47,926 bases of DNA from Candidatus Aminicenantota bacterium (GTDB lineage Bacteria > Acidobacteriota > Aminicenantia > UBA2199), in the NCBI GenBank assembly GCA_011772425.1, contig WVZO01000244.1, forward strand, positions 4,251 to 52,176, written 5' to 3'. Position 1 is the first letter of the stretch; the number at the start of each line of letters is the position of its first letter. Of this stretch, positions 10,474 to 17,758 are shown piece by piece. The notes below the pieces were generated by a model. The model saw only the letters and a list, made by a program, of their open reading frames with translations. It ran no database searches and was not told the DNA's origin. Made by a program: the position numbers and the translations under genes.

Positions 10474-10502
10474 TTTATATCAAAGAAATCAGTAAAAGTC
10501 AA
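10474..10502 (-). promoter_or_regulatory. Putative sigma-70 promoter of the defence operon
   Basis: On the minus strand TTGACT (10502-10497), a 17-bp spacer and TATAAA (10479-10474) lie about 70 nt upstream of the helicase ATG at 10402. Five of six positions match the consensus in each box. Confidence 0.55.
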
Positions 10503-10855
10503 AAGAATTGACCCTATGCTTTGTATGGATACTTTTCAAAAGCCTGTTGCATGCCTTGACTCTAAAATCCAATGATAACCTCCTTATCTGTTTTATCTGT
10601 AAATCAACAAGATTTGATTTACGTATTAATTATAATTCAGTAAGTGTGCCAAATAATGGCATAGTGAGAAGGAAGATTAAACTTAGCCCGAAGGGCAGCC
10701 AGTTTCAGTTGGCAATAGGCAAAAGAAGAAGCGAGGAAGTTAGGAAGCGAGGAAACGAAGAAGAGAAGAAAGAAAAATTGCCGGGAAAGAAACGTTCTGA
10801 AACCGTTCCCAGGCAAATAAAGCCTTAGTAGGAAGTAAGAAGTAAGAAGTCGGAG

Positions 10856-10977
10856 AGATGATACTATGGTCATGCCGAGACAATAGTATCGTCAGGTTAA
10901 GACAATAGTATGTTCAGGCCGAGACGATAGTATTTACTCGAAGAGACAATAGTATTAACAGGAGGCGCCAATAGAAA
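10856..10977. repeat. Tandem array of exact 22-bp period (core AGACAATAGTAT, 10-bp variable part)
   Basis: Units begin at 10856, 10878, 10900, 10922, 10944 and 10966, each exactly 22 bp apart. The 12-bp core AGACAATAGTAT is nearly constant (AGACGATAGTAT in unit 4; first and last units degenerate). The following 10 bp differ: CGTCAGGTTA, GTTCAGGCCG, TTACTCGAAG, TAACAGGAGG. No cas gene is nearby and the spacers are far too short for CRISPR. It resembles iterons in layout, but no Rep gene is present. Confidence 0.85.
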
Positions 10978-11105
10978 TAATATCAACAAAGTTGATATCA
11001 GAAAAAAATATTATCCAAGAAGAACTTTTTATAATCTGTGTAATCTGTGGGCTTTTTTCATAGGAGGAGTCTAAAACAAGAATTGCTGAAACTTTTTTTC
11101 AATTG

Positions 11106-11134
11106 TTGAAATAGGCTGTTCTTTCCTATATAAT
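11106..11134 (+). promoter_or_regulatory. Strong putative sigma-70 promoter of mscS
   Basis: TTGAAA at 11106-11111, 17-bp spacer, perfect TATAAT at 11129-11134. Transcription would begin near 11141, only about 20 nt before the mscS ATG at 11161. Confidence 0.65.
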
Positions 11135-11160
11135 AATGTTTCGATTTTGATTTACAAAAA

Positions 11161-12084
11161 ATGGATAAAATTACAAAATGGATCCAGGAATTTACCGGTT
11201 TAAGCCCTGAATTGCAAGAACGGATTTTTACGTCCTTAATCGTCATTATTCTCCTCTGGTTGATTCGCACCATCGTGATTCGCATTGTCTGGCGCAAGAC
11301 AGAAGACCCTTATGTCCGTTATCGTTGGCGAAAAAGCACGGTCTACCTGGTTGTGATGATTGGTCTTTTAATTGTCGGCAGGATATGGTTTGCCGGCGTG
11401 GGATCCGTTGCCACGTTCCTGGGTTTACTGACCGCCGGACTGGCTATCGCCCTGCAGGACCTGGTTAAGAGTGTGGCTGGCTGGATTTTTTTACTGTGGC
11501 GGAAGCCATTTATTACCGGGGACCGCATCCAGGTGGGCAGCTATGCCGGTGATGTCATCGACATCCGGCTTTTCAAGTTTTCCCTGGTGGAAATTGGTAA
11601 TTGGGTGGATGCAGACCAGAGTACGGGCCGTGTGATCCATTTGCCTAACAGTCTAATACTGACCGATGTGATTGCCAACTACACCAGGGGCTTTGAGTTT
11701 ATCTGGAATGAAATCGCGGTGTTGGTCACCTTTGAAAGCAATTGGCAAAAAGCCAAAAACATACTGTTGGAAATTGCCCAAAAGCATGCGGCTCACCTTA
11801 CTAAAGATGCGGAGAAACGGATCAAGGAAGCCAGCAAGCGTTACATGATCTTCTTTACTGCGCTGACGCCAACGGTTTATACAGCGGTGAGAGACTGCGG
11901 GGTATTGCTGACCATTCGTTACTTGATATCTCCCCGCAACCGCCGGGGCAGCGAACAAGCCATTTGGGAAGATATTCTCGCCGCATTTTCTGAGTGCACG
12001 GACATCGATTTCGCCTACCCTACCCAGAGATTCTACGATAATGTTATAGAAGGCAAAAAAGACGCCCGCGCCGGTGATGAGTAA
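11161..12084 (+). CDS. MscS-family small-conductance mechanosensitive channel
   Basis: A 307-residue inner-membrane channel that would release solutes on hypo-osmotic shock. Two N-terminal membrane helices (about 20-40 and 58-78) are followed by a pore-lining helix rich in Gly/Ala (about 80-115, FLGLLTAGLAIALQDL). Then comes the MscS beta domain (KPFITGDRIQV; VIHLPNSLILTDVIANYT) and a cytoplasmic alpha/beta domain. Length is close to E. coli MscS (286). The initiation site is odd: the ATG at 11161 has no Shine-Dalgarno sequence, and the strong promoter predicts a leader of only about 20 nt. Family assignment is firm. Confidence 0.9.
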   Translation: MDKITKWIQEFTGLSPELQERIFTSLIVIILLWLIRTIVIRIVWRKTEDPYVRYRWRKSTVYLVVMIGLLIVGRIWFAGVGSVATFLGLLTAGLAIALQDLVKSVAGWIFLLWRKPFITGDRIQVGSYAGDVIDIRLFKFSLVEIGNWVDADQSTGRVIHLPNSLILTDVIANYTRGFEFIWNEIAVLVTFESNWQKAKNILLEIAQKHAAHLTKDAEKRIKEASKRYMIFFTALTPTVYTAVRDCGVLLTIRYLISPRNRRGSEQAIWEDILAAFSECTDIDFAYPTQRFYDNVIEGKKDARAGDE

Positions 12085-12106
12085 ACGATAAAAAAAACGT
12101 TTGTAT

Positions 12107-12136
12107 TTGAAAATTTTAAAAATTGCATTATTATAT
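12107..12136 (+). promoter_or_regulatory. Possible sigma-70 promoter of the YtxH gene
   Basis: TTGAAA at 12107-12112, then TATTAT (12129-12134, spacer 16) or TTATAT (12131-12136, spacer 18). The AGGAGG ribosome site lies at 12169-12174, before the ATG at 12186. Confidence 0.4.
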
Positions 12137-12185
12137 TGGCGGTGAAAAAAATAATTAAAAGAATTAAAAGGAGGATAAACTTAAA

Positions 12186-12425
12186 ATGGACCAGGAGCAA
12201 AACCAGACGTCATGCATCAGTGGTACGGTGTTTTCTTTTTTAACCGGTGTCCTGATCGGTGGTGCACTGGGTTTACTCTTTGCACCGGTTGCAGGAAAAG
12301 AGGCCCGGGAAGCCATCGCCAACAAATACGACGAACTGAAAGAAATGATTAAAAAGCTGGAGGAAAAGCTGAGTAAACAGGAGAAAAAAGTTACCGCTTA
12401 CCGCCCGGAAGAAGAAAAAGAATAA
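12186..12425 (+). CDS. YtxH-domain small membrane protein
   Basis: Seventy-nine residues. One glycine-rich transmembrane segment (about 14-36, FLTGVLIGGALGLLFAP) is followed by the YtxH-type GKEAREAI segment and a charged coiled-coil tail of E/K heptads (about 48-70). YtxH proteins are linked to envelope or general stress, but no enzymatic role is known. AGGAGG lies 11 nt before the ATG. Following mscS on the same strand fits an envelope-stress neighbourhood, though the gene has its own candidate promoter. Confidence 0.8.
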   Translation: MDQEQNQTSCISGTVFSFLTGVLIGGALGLLFAPVAGKEAREAIANKYDELKEMIKKLEEKLSKQEKKVTAYRPEEEKE

Positions 12426-12431
12426 AAGACC

Positions 12432-12665
12432 TCACTTTTCTTCTTTTGTTGAGGCATCAGTTTTGGCTTTAACCGCTTTCCTTTTATCGTCTAAACTCTT
12501 TAATAGTGCTCCCAACAACATACCGATAATAAAGACAATGAAAACCATCAACGCCCTGGGTATTGAAAAGGTCCAGAATAGGAAATTGATTTCCACGATC
12601 TCCGTATTCTGGATGATAAAAATCACCACTAAAATCCCGAAAATAACTCCGGCGATGAACTTCAT
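12432..12665 (-). CDS. LapA-domain (DUF1049) small inner-membrane protein
   Basis: Seventy-seven residues. Two hydrophobic helices (about 2-18 and 36-56) are separated by the typical QNTEIVEINFLFWTFSIP linker, ending in a Lys/Asp-rich cytoplasmic tail. In Proteobacteria, LapA (YciS) works with LapB in controlling LPS synthesis; no lapB is adjacent here, so only the domain is claimed. GGAGG stands directly before the ATG at 12665. Its 3' end meets that of the YtxH gene with 6 nt between them. Confidence 0.82.
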   Translation of the reverse strand: MKFIAGVIFGILVVIFIIQNTEIVEINFLFWTFSIPRALMVFIVFIIGMLLGALLKSLDDKRKAVKAKTDASTKEEK

Positions 12666-12803
12666 TTTTCCTCCTTTTTTTGCTTCGTTGAGAGAACAAT
12701 CGCTGCAAACATTGGTGTTAATCCTGCCATGGGTATATTTTAGGATAAACTGGTGAGGAAATCAATGAAGAATGATTAAATATTTTTGAGAGAGACCATA
12801 ATA

Positions 12804-12938
12804 TCAACGGGGTCTTTTTTTCATTTGTTCCAGGAGTTCAAATCTAACCTGCTTTTCCCAGAGGTCTTTCCTTATTTGGTCTGCTCGTTCCAGGCATTCC
12901 TGTGAGTCATTCTCACGGCCAAGGCGGTGGTATGCTGA
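12804..12938 (-). pseudogene. C-terminal remnant of a TPR-like protein, in frame after the ATP-grasp stop codon
   Basis: On the minus strand, directly after the TAA at 12939-12941, an open stretch of 44 codons ends in TGA at 12804-12806. It reads AYHRLGRENDSQECLERA and then DQIRKDLWEKQ..., amphipathic and charged like the end of a TPR protein. It has no start codon or ribosome site. It looks like the 3' end of a lost gene, or a former extension cut off by the stop after the A-rich tract. Confidence 0.5.
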
Positions 12939-15098
12939 TTATTTTTTTTCTTTTTTATTTTCAGTGATGAGGAATTGTGTCAGTAATAGTGTCCGCTGCA
13001 AAAGGCTGATTCGGTTAATGGATTCATGGGGGGTGTACAGGTCCTGGGCTACCGGTCCGATGCCGCAGATAACATCAACCTTATCCGGCACCAGTCCGGC
13101 AGCAGAGGGCCACAGCGAGGTTTTCTTATCCAGGGGGATTTCCAACTCTTGTGCCAGCTGGGAAATCCGTTTAAACAGGTGTTGATTCTTTCGTTTTTCT
13201 TTCATGGGGGGACGTTCGGATATTTTTTCCAGGGTCCACCTATATCCTTCTTTCCCGAGAATATTACGCATGTCTTTTTCTGCCTGTTGGGCGGTGGTTT
13301 TATCCAGGTAATTGAGCAATAACACTGCCTGGCACAGGTGGGGCAGCCGCAAGGGATATCGCTGCATAGTAAAATCGATTAAACCGATGGCTACCTGTTC
13401 TTTGCGGGAAGAGAGGGAGATCATCTTTTCGATTTTATTGTTGGTCCACCGTGCCGCATCCGGTCGTTTCCCAGGTTGTCCGAGGCGGAGTGCTTCCCCT
13501 TCCACCACCAGTCGGTACCTAATTAGTCCCCGCCGTTGGATTACCATACAGTTGGGGGGTGTGCCGGGGCGGAGGATCAATACCTGCTTCGCTTCTTTGG
13601 CGGCTGCCTGGATGATCTCCCGGCTGTACCGGGTATCCTGGCCCTCATCCATATAATACAACACGCCGATGGGAAGGTGGCGAAGCCGGCGTATACTACG
13701 CAGGGCGCCCAGGGCAAATTCCATCATCACCAGGGGGCCGCGGGAACACCCGATGCCCTCCCCATACAATCGGTCCGGGATGCGGCGAAATCCCTGTACC
13801 GGTATTTCCTGTTGAATGGGCACGTCCAGGTGGCCGATCAACAGGGTGCCGCCTTTCATTCCTTTTTTGGTTTCCCAGGTCCAGACGGCTCGTTCATCAG
13901 TAAAGCGGTCTACGGGTTTGAGTTTGAAATTTTCTAAGGTTTTTTGCAGTTCTTTAACGGCTTCCCGGATACCTACCGGATCAGAGGTGCGGCTGGTGCG
14001 GCGGGTCCATTCGCGAAGGCGTTTTTCCACCTGCTCCCGTCGTTGGGTGAGGAATTGGAAAATTTGCTCTTCGGGTTCTTTTTTCTTTTCGTCGATAGGG
14101 GGTGGTTTCGGGGTGCCGAAATACCGGGCTACAGCCACTTCTACCAGCCGATTCACCAGGGCAACGTAATCCAGTCCCACAGCTTCGGCGGCGTGGGTGT
14201 AGGAACCGTGTTCCCCCAGGCTGGGCAGGCTGTTTATCTCCAGTATGTAAAAATTGCCATTACTGTCCATACGCATATCCACGCGGGCGCAATCACGGCA
14301 TCCCAATACCTGGAATGCTTTACGGGCCAACTCCCGGGCTTCCTGCGCCTTTTCCTCCGGCAGGTTGGCCGGGCATTCTACTTTTACTTCCCGTCCCGAA
14401 CTTCGGGTTTTATCCTCGTGAGAATAAATTTTGGGCCCGGATTCGCCGAAAACAATTTCAGCAGGAGGAAAGGCTTCCGGCGGGTCATTTCCCAGGAGTC
14501 CTACATTGATTTCACGTCCGTCGATATACTGCTCCACCAGGACCGGCTGGGAAAAGCGGTCGAAAATAACCTGTGCCGCTTCCCGGAGTTCCTGTTCATT
14601 GTGGACCACCCGGATACCAAAAGAGACCGCTTCATTCTTGGGTTTTACGATCAGGGGATATGCCAGGTCCGGTGTGGGAAAATCCGGGTCGTTTAATACG
14701 GCAAAGTCCGCGGTGGGAAGTCCAAACTGTCGGAATATGGTTTTGGATACCACCTTATCCAGCGCCAGCGAATGGGCCATGGGACCGGAGGCCACATAGG
14801 GAATCCCCACCATCTCCAGGATACTGGGTACATGTGTATAACGGGCTTCACCCTGGATACCGTAGGAGATATTAAACACAATACCGGGTCGCTCACCCTT
14901 TAATACTTTGGGCATGAATTCCTCCAGATGACCGATCAGTTCTTTATCCCCTTCCAGGGCAATGGCCTGGTGTTTCCCTTTTTTCAATGCATTCAATATC
15001 CTGTTGATGGTCTTATTCCCGATTTTTTCCTGGTTAGGCCGGCCAAAAAGATTAATGACATTCTTACTTTCACGATTGTAAACAATGGCAACTTTCAT
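12939..15098 (-). CDS. D-Ala-D-Ala-ligase-like ATP-grasp enzyme fused to a degenerate M20-type peptidase domain
   Basis: About 719 residues from the ATG at 15098, chosen because AGGAGG stands just upstream and MKVAIVYNRES is a typical Ddl-type start; upstream in-frame codons lack a ribosome site. Residues 1-330 form an ATP-grasp ligase: YPLIVKPKNEAVSFG, VLVEQYIDGREINVG and the metal/ATP motif FYILEINSLPSLG. Residues about 345-400 are a Lys/Glu-rich linker. Residues about 415-715 resemble an M20 metallopeptidase: GHLDVP (H423, D425). The usual GxGxxDxKG is GEGIGCSRG, with Cys at the bridging Asp position (about 451), and DEExG is DEGQD, so two metal ligands are missing. Likely it joins amino acids or small peptides, with a non-catalytic or altered C-terminal domain. 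It lies 14 nt after the amidohydrolase gene. The substrate is unknown. Confidence 0.8.
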   Translation of the reverse strand: MKVAIVYNRESKNVINLFGRPNQEKIGNKTINRILNALKKGKHQAIALEGDKELIGHLEEFMPKVLKGERPGIVFNISYGIQGEARYTHVPSILEMVGIPYVASGPMAHSLALDKVVSKTIFRQFGLPTADFAVLNDPDFPTPDLAYPLIVKPKNEAVSFGIRVVHNEQELREAAQVIFDRFSQPVLVEQYIDGREINVGLLGNDPPEAFPPAEIVFGESGPKIYSHEDKTRSSGREVKVECPANLPEEKAQEARELARKAFQVLGCRDCARVDMRMDSNGNFYILEINSLPSLGEHGSYTHAAEAVGLDYVALVNRLVEVAVARYFGTPKPPPIDEKKKEPEEQIFQFLTQRREQVEKRLREWTRRTSRTSDPVGIREAVKELQKTLENFKLKPVDRFTDERAVWTWETKKGMKGGTLLIGHLDVPIQQEIPVQGFRRIPDRLYGEGIGCSRGPLVMMEFALGALRSIRRLRHLPIGVLYYMDEGQDTRYSREIIQAAAKEAKQVLILRPGTPPNCMVIQRRGLIRYRLVVEGEALRLGQPGKRPDAARWTNNKIEKMISLSSRKEQVAIGLIDFTMQRYPLRLPHLCQAVLLLNYLDKTTAQQAEKDMRNILGKEGYRWTLEKISERPPMKEKRKNQHLFKRISQLAQELEIPLDKKTSLWPSAAGLVPDKVDVICGIGPVAQDLYTPHESINRISLLQRTLLLTQFLITENKKEKK

Positions 15099-15112
15099 GC
15101 TTTTCCTCCTTA

Positions 15113-15904
15113 TTACTTGCCTGTTGATGTTGATTCCATATCGAAAAAAAGACACAGGGCATTTTCAAATTGATGATTCAACTGCTTGAGGCGGTTTTTA
15201 TCGATTTGCAGATTCGAGGAATCAAACCAGGGAGATGCCAGGTACAATAAACGGTTTAACTCCACCTGCACCCAGGGCACCGGGTTTCTACCATAGGTGC
15301 GGGTAATATAGCCGCCGGAAAACGGTTGATTAATGCTTACCTGGGAACGTTTCAAGGAAAAGGCCCGGCAAAAGCATTCCGACAATTTTTCCACTGTTTC
15401 ATTCGGACAGGATTTTTCATGGACATTTCCCAGGCAAACCAGGGGTCGCTTTGCTTTTTTACCGGCATCCGGTGCAATGGCTGGTGCCTTCGCTGCCATG
15501 GAATGACAGTCCAGTGCCAGTAATATGGTTTCTTGTTTTAAAATTTCCCGGATCCGGGAATGATAGGGCAGGTAATAGCGTTCGATCAACTTGCGGGTAA
15601 GAAGATTGTCCGGTTCTTTTCCCTGGATATAAATGGGCTTTTGGAAGCAGGTTTTACTTTTGATAAGGCCGTCGGGATTTTGGGGAGGCATATCATCGGT
15701 AGAACGGTTAAGGTCCACGAAGGCGCGGGCGATATCGGTGGTAACTACATCTGTCACCCGGTTTTGCAGGTGATAGATTTCTTGGGTAAAGGCATCGCCG
15801 TCCTCAAAAAGATCAAAGGGATTGATACAAATTCTTTCCTTTAGTTCTTCGGGGATTTCCGTTCCGCCGTGGGGGATGGAGAGTAGAACCGGCAGCGTTG
15901 TCAT
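15113..15904 (-). CDS. N-formylglutamate amidohydrolase-family protein
   Basis: A 263-residue member of the FGase family (zinc-type hydrolases that release glutamate from N-formyl- or related acyl-glutamates). The family opening SIPHGGTEIPEEL, the D-ARAFVDLNRS motif, LALDCHSM with candidate metal ligands, and PFSGGYITRTYG / VQVELNR near the end are all visible. The start at 15904 is 2 nt after the GGT stop, so the genes are translationally coupled. With GGT upstream and an ATP-grasp ligase downstream, the operon concerns glutamyl or acyl-amino-acid bonds. No hut genes are present, so histidine breakdown is not supported. Confidence 0.82.
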   Translation of the reverse strand: MTTLPVLLSIPHGGTEIPEELKERICINPFDLFEDGDAFTQEIYHLQNRVTDVVTTDIARAFVDLNRSTDDMPPQNPDGLIKSKTCFQKPIYIQGKEPDNLLTRKLIERYYLPYHSRIREILKQETILLALDCHSMAAKAPAIAPDAGKKAKRPLVCLGNVHEKSCPNETVEKLSECFCRAFSLKRSQVSINQPFSGGYITRTYGRNPVPWVQVELNRLLYLASPWFDSSNLQIDKNRLKQLNHQFENALCLFFDMESTSTGK

Positions 15905-15906
15905 GG

Positions 15907-17547
15907 TCAGCAGCCTTTGGCGATACCGTCTCGCCGTATATCAGCGGCCCCCTGGAAACCGGGGCCGGTTTGACGCTTTAATACTGCCTGGATACAGCCA
16001 AGGTAAAAAGCAAAGGGCTCACGTTGATCGATGCGGTAGCCTTTTTTCTTTAGAAATTCGATCAAACCGGGAGAGAACCGGTCAGCTTCCAGGCTGATGC
16101 GTCCTCCCAACGAACAATGCATGCGGGGGGCGATGATGGCTTTGTCAATAGACAGGTCCCGGTCGATCACATGGATTAAAAACTGTGCCAAGGCAGAGAC
16201 AATACGCTCGCTGCCAGGACTGCCCAATGCCATCCATAAACGCTCTTCCAGGAAAAGCATCGTGGGTGCCACTGTCGCCCAGGGCACTGCATTGGGCCTC
16301 AGGTAAAAGGGATGTTTGGGGACGGTGTATTCAAAATCTTTCAGGTAATTATTATAAAGAAACCCCAGGCCTGCGGCAGCGGCTTTGCTGCCATAAACCC
16401 GTTCAATGGACTGGGTGAGACTCACTGCCATTCCTTTACTGTCCATCACCGACAGGTGAGTGGTTTCCCCGGACCGCTCATCTTCGGAAGCAATCACAGA
16501 TAATATGCTTTTATCAACGTTTTTAAGAATCTCCTTGATAGAGCGCCGCGCAAATTTGCGCCGCAGCATATCTTTCTCTTCTATCTCCATTTGTGGATAA
16601 AAATTGGGATCAAAAGGACGGTCCGAACGTTCCAGGAAAGCTTTCCGCAGTACCTCTGTCAATAGATGTATCTTTTTGTATCCACGCTGCATATCCTGGA
16701 AGGTATCCGGCGGCAATTGGTCCAGCATCAAAAGAGCAAACAGTAAGGTTCGACCCGCACCGGGCAGCGGCATGGTATAAACCGATATGCCCCGGAATTT
16801 CCGCTTCAAGGGTTTCCTGATAATGGGCCAGGGAATCAATGCCAGGTCATCATATCGCAGCAGTCCACCGTTTTCCCGCATATCCGCATCAATAATTTTA
16901 GCAATACTACCCTCGTAGAATTCTTCCACTCCTTTTTGGCTGAGTTTTTTTAATAAATCCGCCAGGTCCGGCTGCCGGAAGAGGTCACCCGATGAATAGG
17001 GCTGACCATTTTTTAAAAAATAACGCGCCCCGGATTTGGAGTCCACACTATGAAAATTATTCAATTCTTTTTGCTGGAGGCGGCTCTGTAGAGCAGTAAT
17101 GGTGCAGCCATTCTTTGCCAGGTGGATGGCAGGTTCCAGGATTTCTTCCCACTTCAGGCTGCCGTAGCGGTGGTGCACGTACCCCAGGACCGCGGGTGTA
17201 CTGGGAACCGTGGTAGCCCGGTAGCCGTTGCTGCGGTCCCGTTTGTATATGGCATTCACATGAGCCAGGGAGGGTGCACGTGATGAGCCATCAATAGCTG
17301 CCACTTTCTCCCCGGTATAGATAAGCATCATGGTTTGCCCACCGATACCGCTGGACTGGCTTTCACAAACCCCCAGGGCAAAAGCAGCAGCAATGGCTGC
17401 ATCCACAGCGTTTCCCCCTCTTTTTAACATCATGACACCCGCTTCCACCGCTTCCGGCGCTGCTGCCGAAACCATACCCCCTCCTGCTTCTACGGCTTTA
17501 CCATCCACCGAGGGACTAAAACCCCCTTCAATCTTTTCGATGTCCAT
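15907..17547 (-). CDS. Gamma-glutamyltranspeptidase family protein (Ntn hydrolase)
   Basis: A 546-residue GGT. It has the N-terminal AAPEAVEAGVMMLKRGGNAV signature, SSGIGG (about 65-70) and the self-cleavage/nucleophile motif GETTHLSVMD with the candidate catalytic Thr at about 362, which would give a large subunit of ~361 and a small one of ~185 residues. It would hydrolyse or transfer gamma-glutamyl groups from glutathione-like compounds or peptides. No signal peptide is visible, whereas classical GGTs are periplasmic, so a cytoplasmic role is likely. The ATG at 17547 has GAGGTG upstream. First gene of a three-gene operon with the FGase-like and ATP-grasp genes. Confidence 0.9.
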   Translation of the reverse strand: MDIEKIEGGFSPSVDGKAVEAGGGMVSAAAPEAVEAGVMMLKRGGNAVDAAIAAAFALGVCESQSSGIGGQTMMLIYTGEKVAAIDGSSRAPSLAHVNAIYKRDRSNGYRATTVPSTPAVLGYVHHRYGSLKWEEILEPAIHLAKNGCTITALQSRLQQKELNNFHSVDSKSGARYFLKNGQPYSSGDLFRQPDLADLLKKLSQKGVEEFYEGSIAKIIDADMRENGGLLRYDDLALIPWPIIRKPLKRKFRGISVYTMPLPGAGRTLLFALLMLDQLPPDTFQDMQRGYKKIHLLTEVLRKAFLERSDRPFDPNFYPQMEIEEKDMLRRKFARRSIKEILKNVDKSILSVIASEDERSGETTHLSVMDSKGMAVSLTQSIERVYGSKAAAAGLGFLYNNYLKDFEYTVPKHPFYLRPNAVPWATVAPTMLFLEERLWMALGSPGSERIVSALAQFLIHVIDRDLSIDKAIIAPRMHCSLGGRISLEADRFSPGLIEFLKKKGYRIDQREPFAFYLGCIQAVLKRQTGPGFQGAADIRRDGIAKGC

Positions 17548-17603
17548 TCACTGTCACCTCACATTCTTCAAATCATTGCTGCCTTCAATTATAAAGACGC
17601 CCC

Positions 17604-17632
17604 ACTATATCCCAAAAATTTTTTATTGTCAA
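17604..17632 (-). promoter_or_regulatory. Putative sigma-70 promoter of the ggt operon
   Basis: On the minus strand TTGACA (17632-17627), 17-bp spacer, TATAGT (17609-17604), ending about 57 nt before the GGT start codon. Confidence 0.6.
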
Positions 17633-17668
17633 TAGTTTTTGTTTTTTTTGACTGGACATTTTTTTCCT

Positions 17669-17738
17669 TTTTGTCTCCGACGGCCAGGGGGCTCTTTTTA
17701 GAAAAACCGCCCCCTGGACCCCCGCAAAAACTTTTATT
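17669..17738 (+). repeat. Dispersed GC-rich hairpin repeat, copy C
   Basis: TTTTTGTCTCCGACGG leader, stem CCAGGGGGC (17684-17692), TCTTTTTAGAAAAACC loop, stem GCCCCCTGG (17709-17717), then ACCCCCGCAAAAACTTTT. It is the most regular of the three copies and lies between the ggt promoter and the M23 peptidase stop. Confidence 0.82.
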
Positions 17739-17758
17739 TAGCAAACCTTTAATCGGTC

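Larger units (their letters stand above)
10403..11160. other. Intergenic region between defence operon and mscS; no convincing gene
   Basis: It holds the promoters of both flanking units, an A/G-rich stretch with GAAGTAA/GAAGTAG heptamers (about 10735-10855), the 22-bp array at 10856-10977, and a fragment reading TAATCTGTGTAATCTGTGG near 11035 of a kind common in environmental genomes. Open frames here are low-complexity and lack ribosome sites. Confidence 0.6.

Noticed and set aside
10508-10828. 106-codon open frame before mscS
   Set aside because: It covers an A/G-rich heptamer tract, encodes a Lys/Glu/Arg low-complexity peptide and lacks a ribosome site.
10856-10977. Possible CRISPR array
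   Set aside because: Repeat of 12 bp and spacers of 10 bp are too short, the core varies, and there are no cas genes.
15098-15155. Upstream start for the ATP-grasp protein (extra 19 residues)
   Set aside because: The AGGAGG site lies between the two starts, and the MKVAIVYNRES start fits the family.
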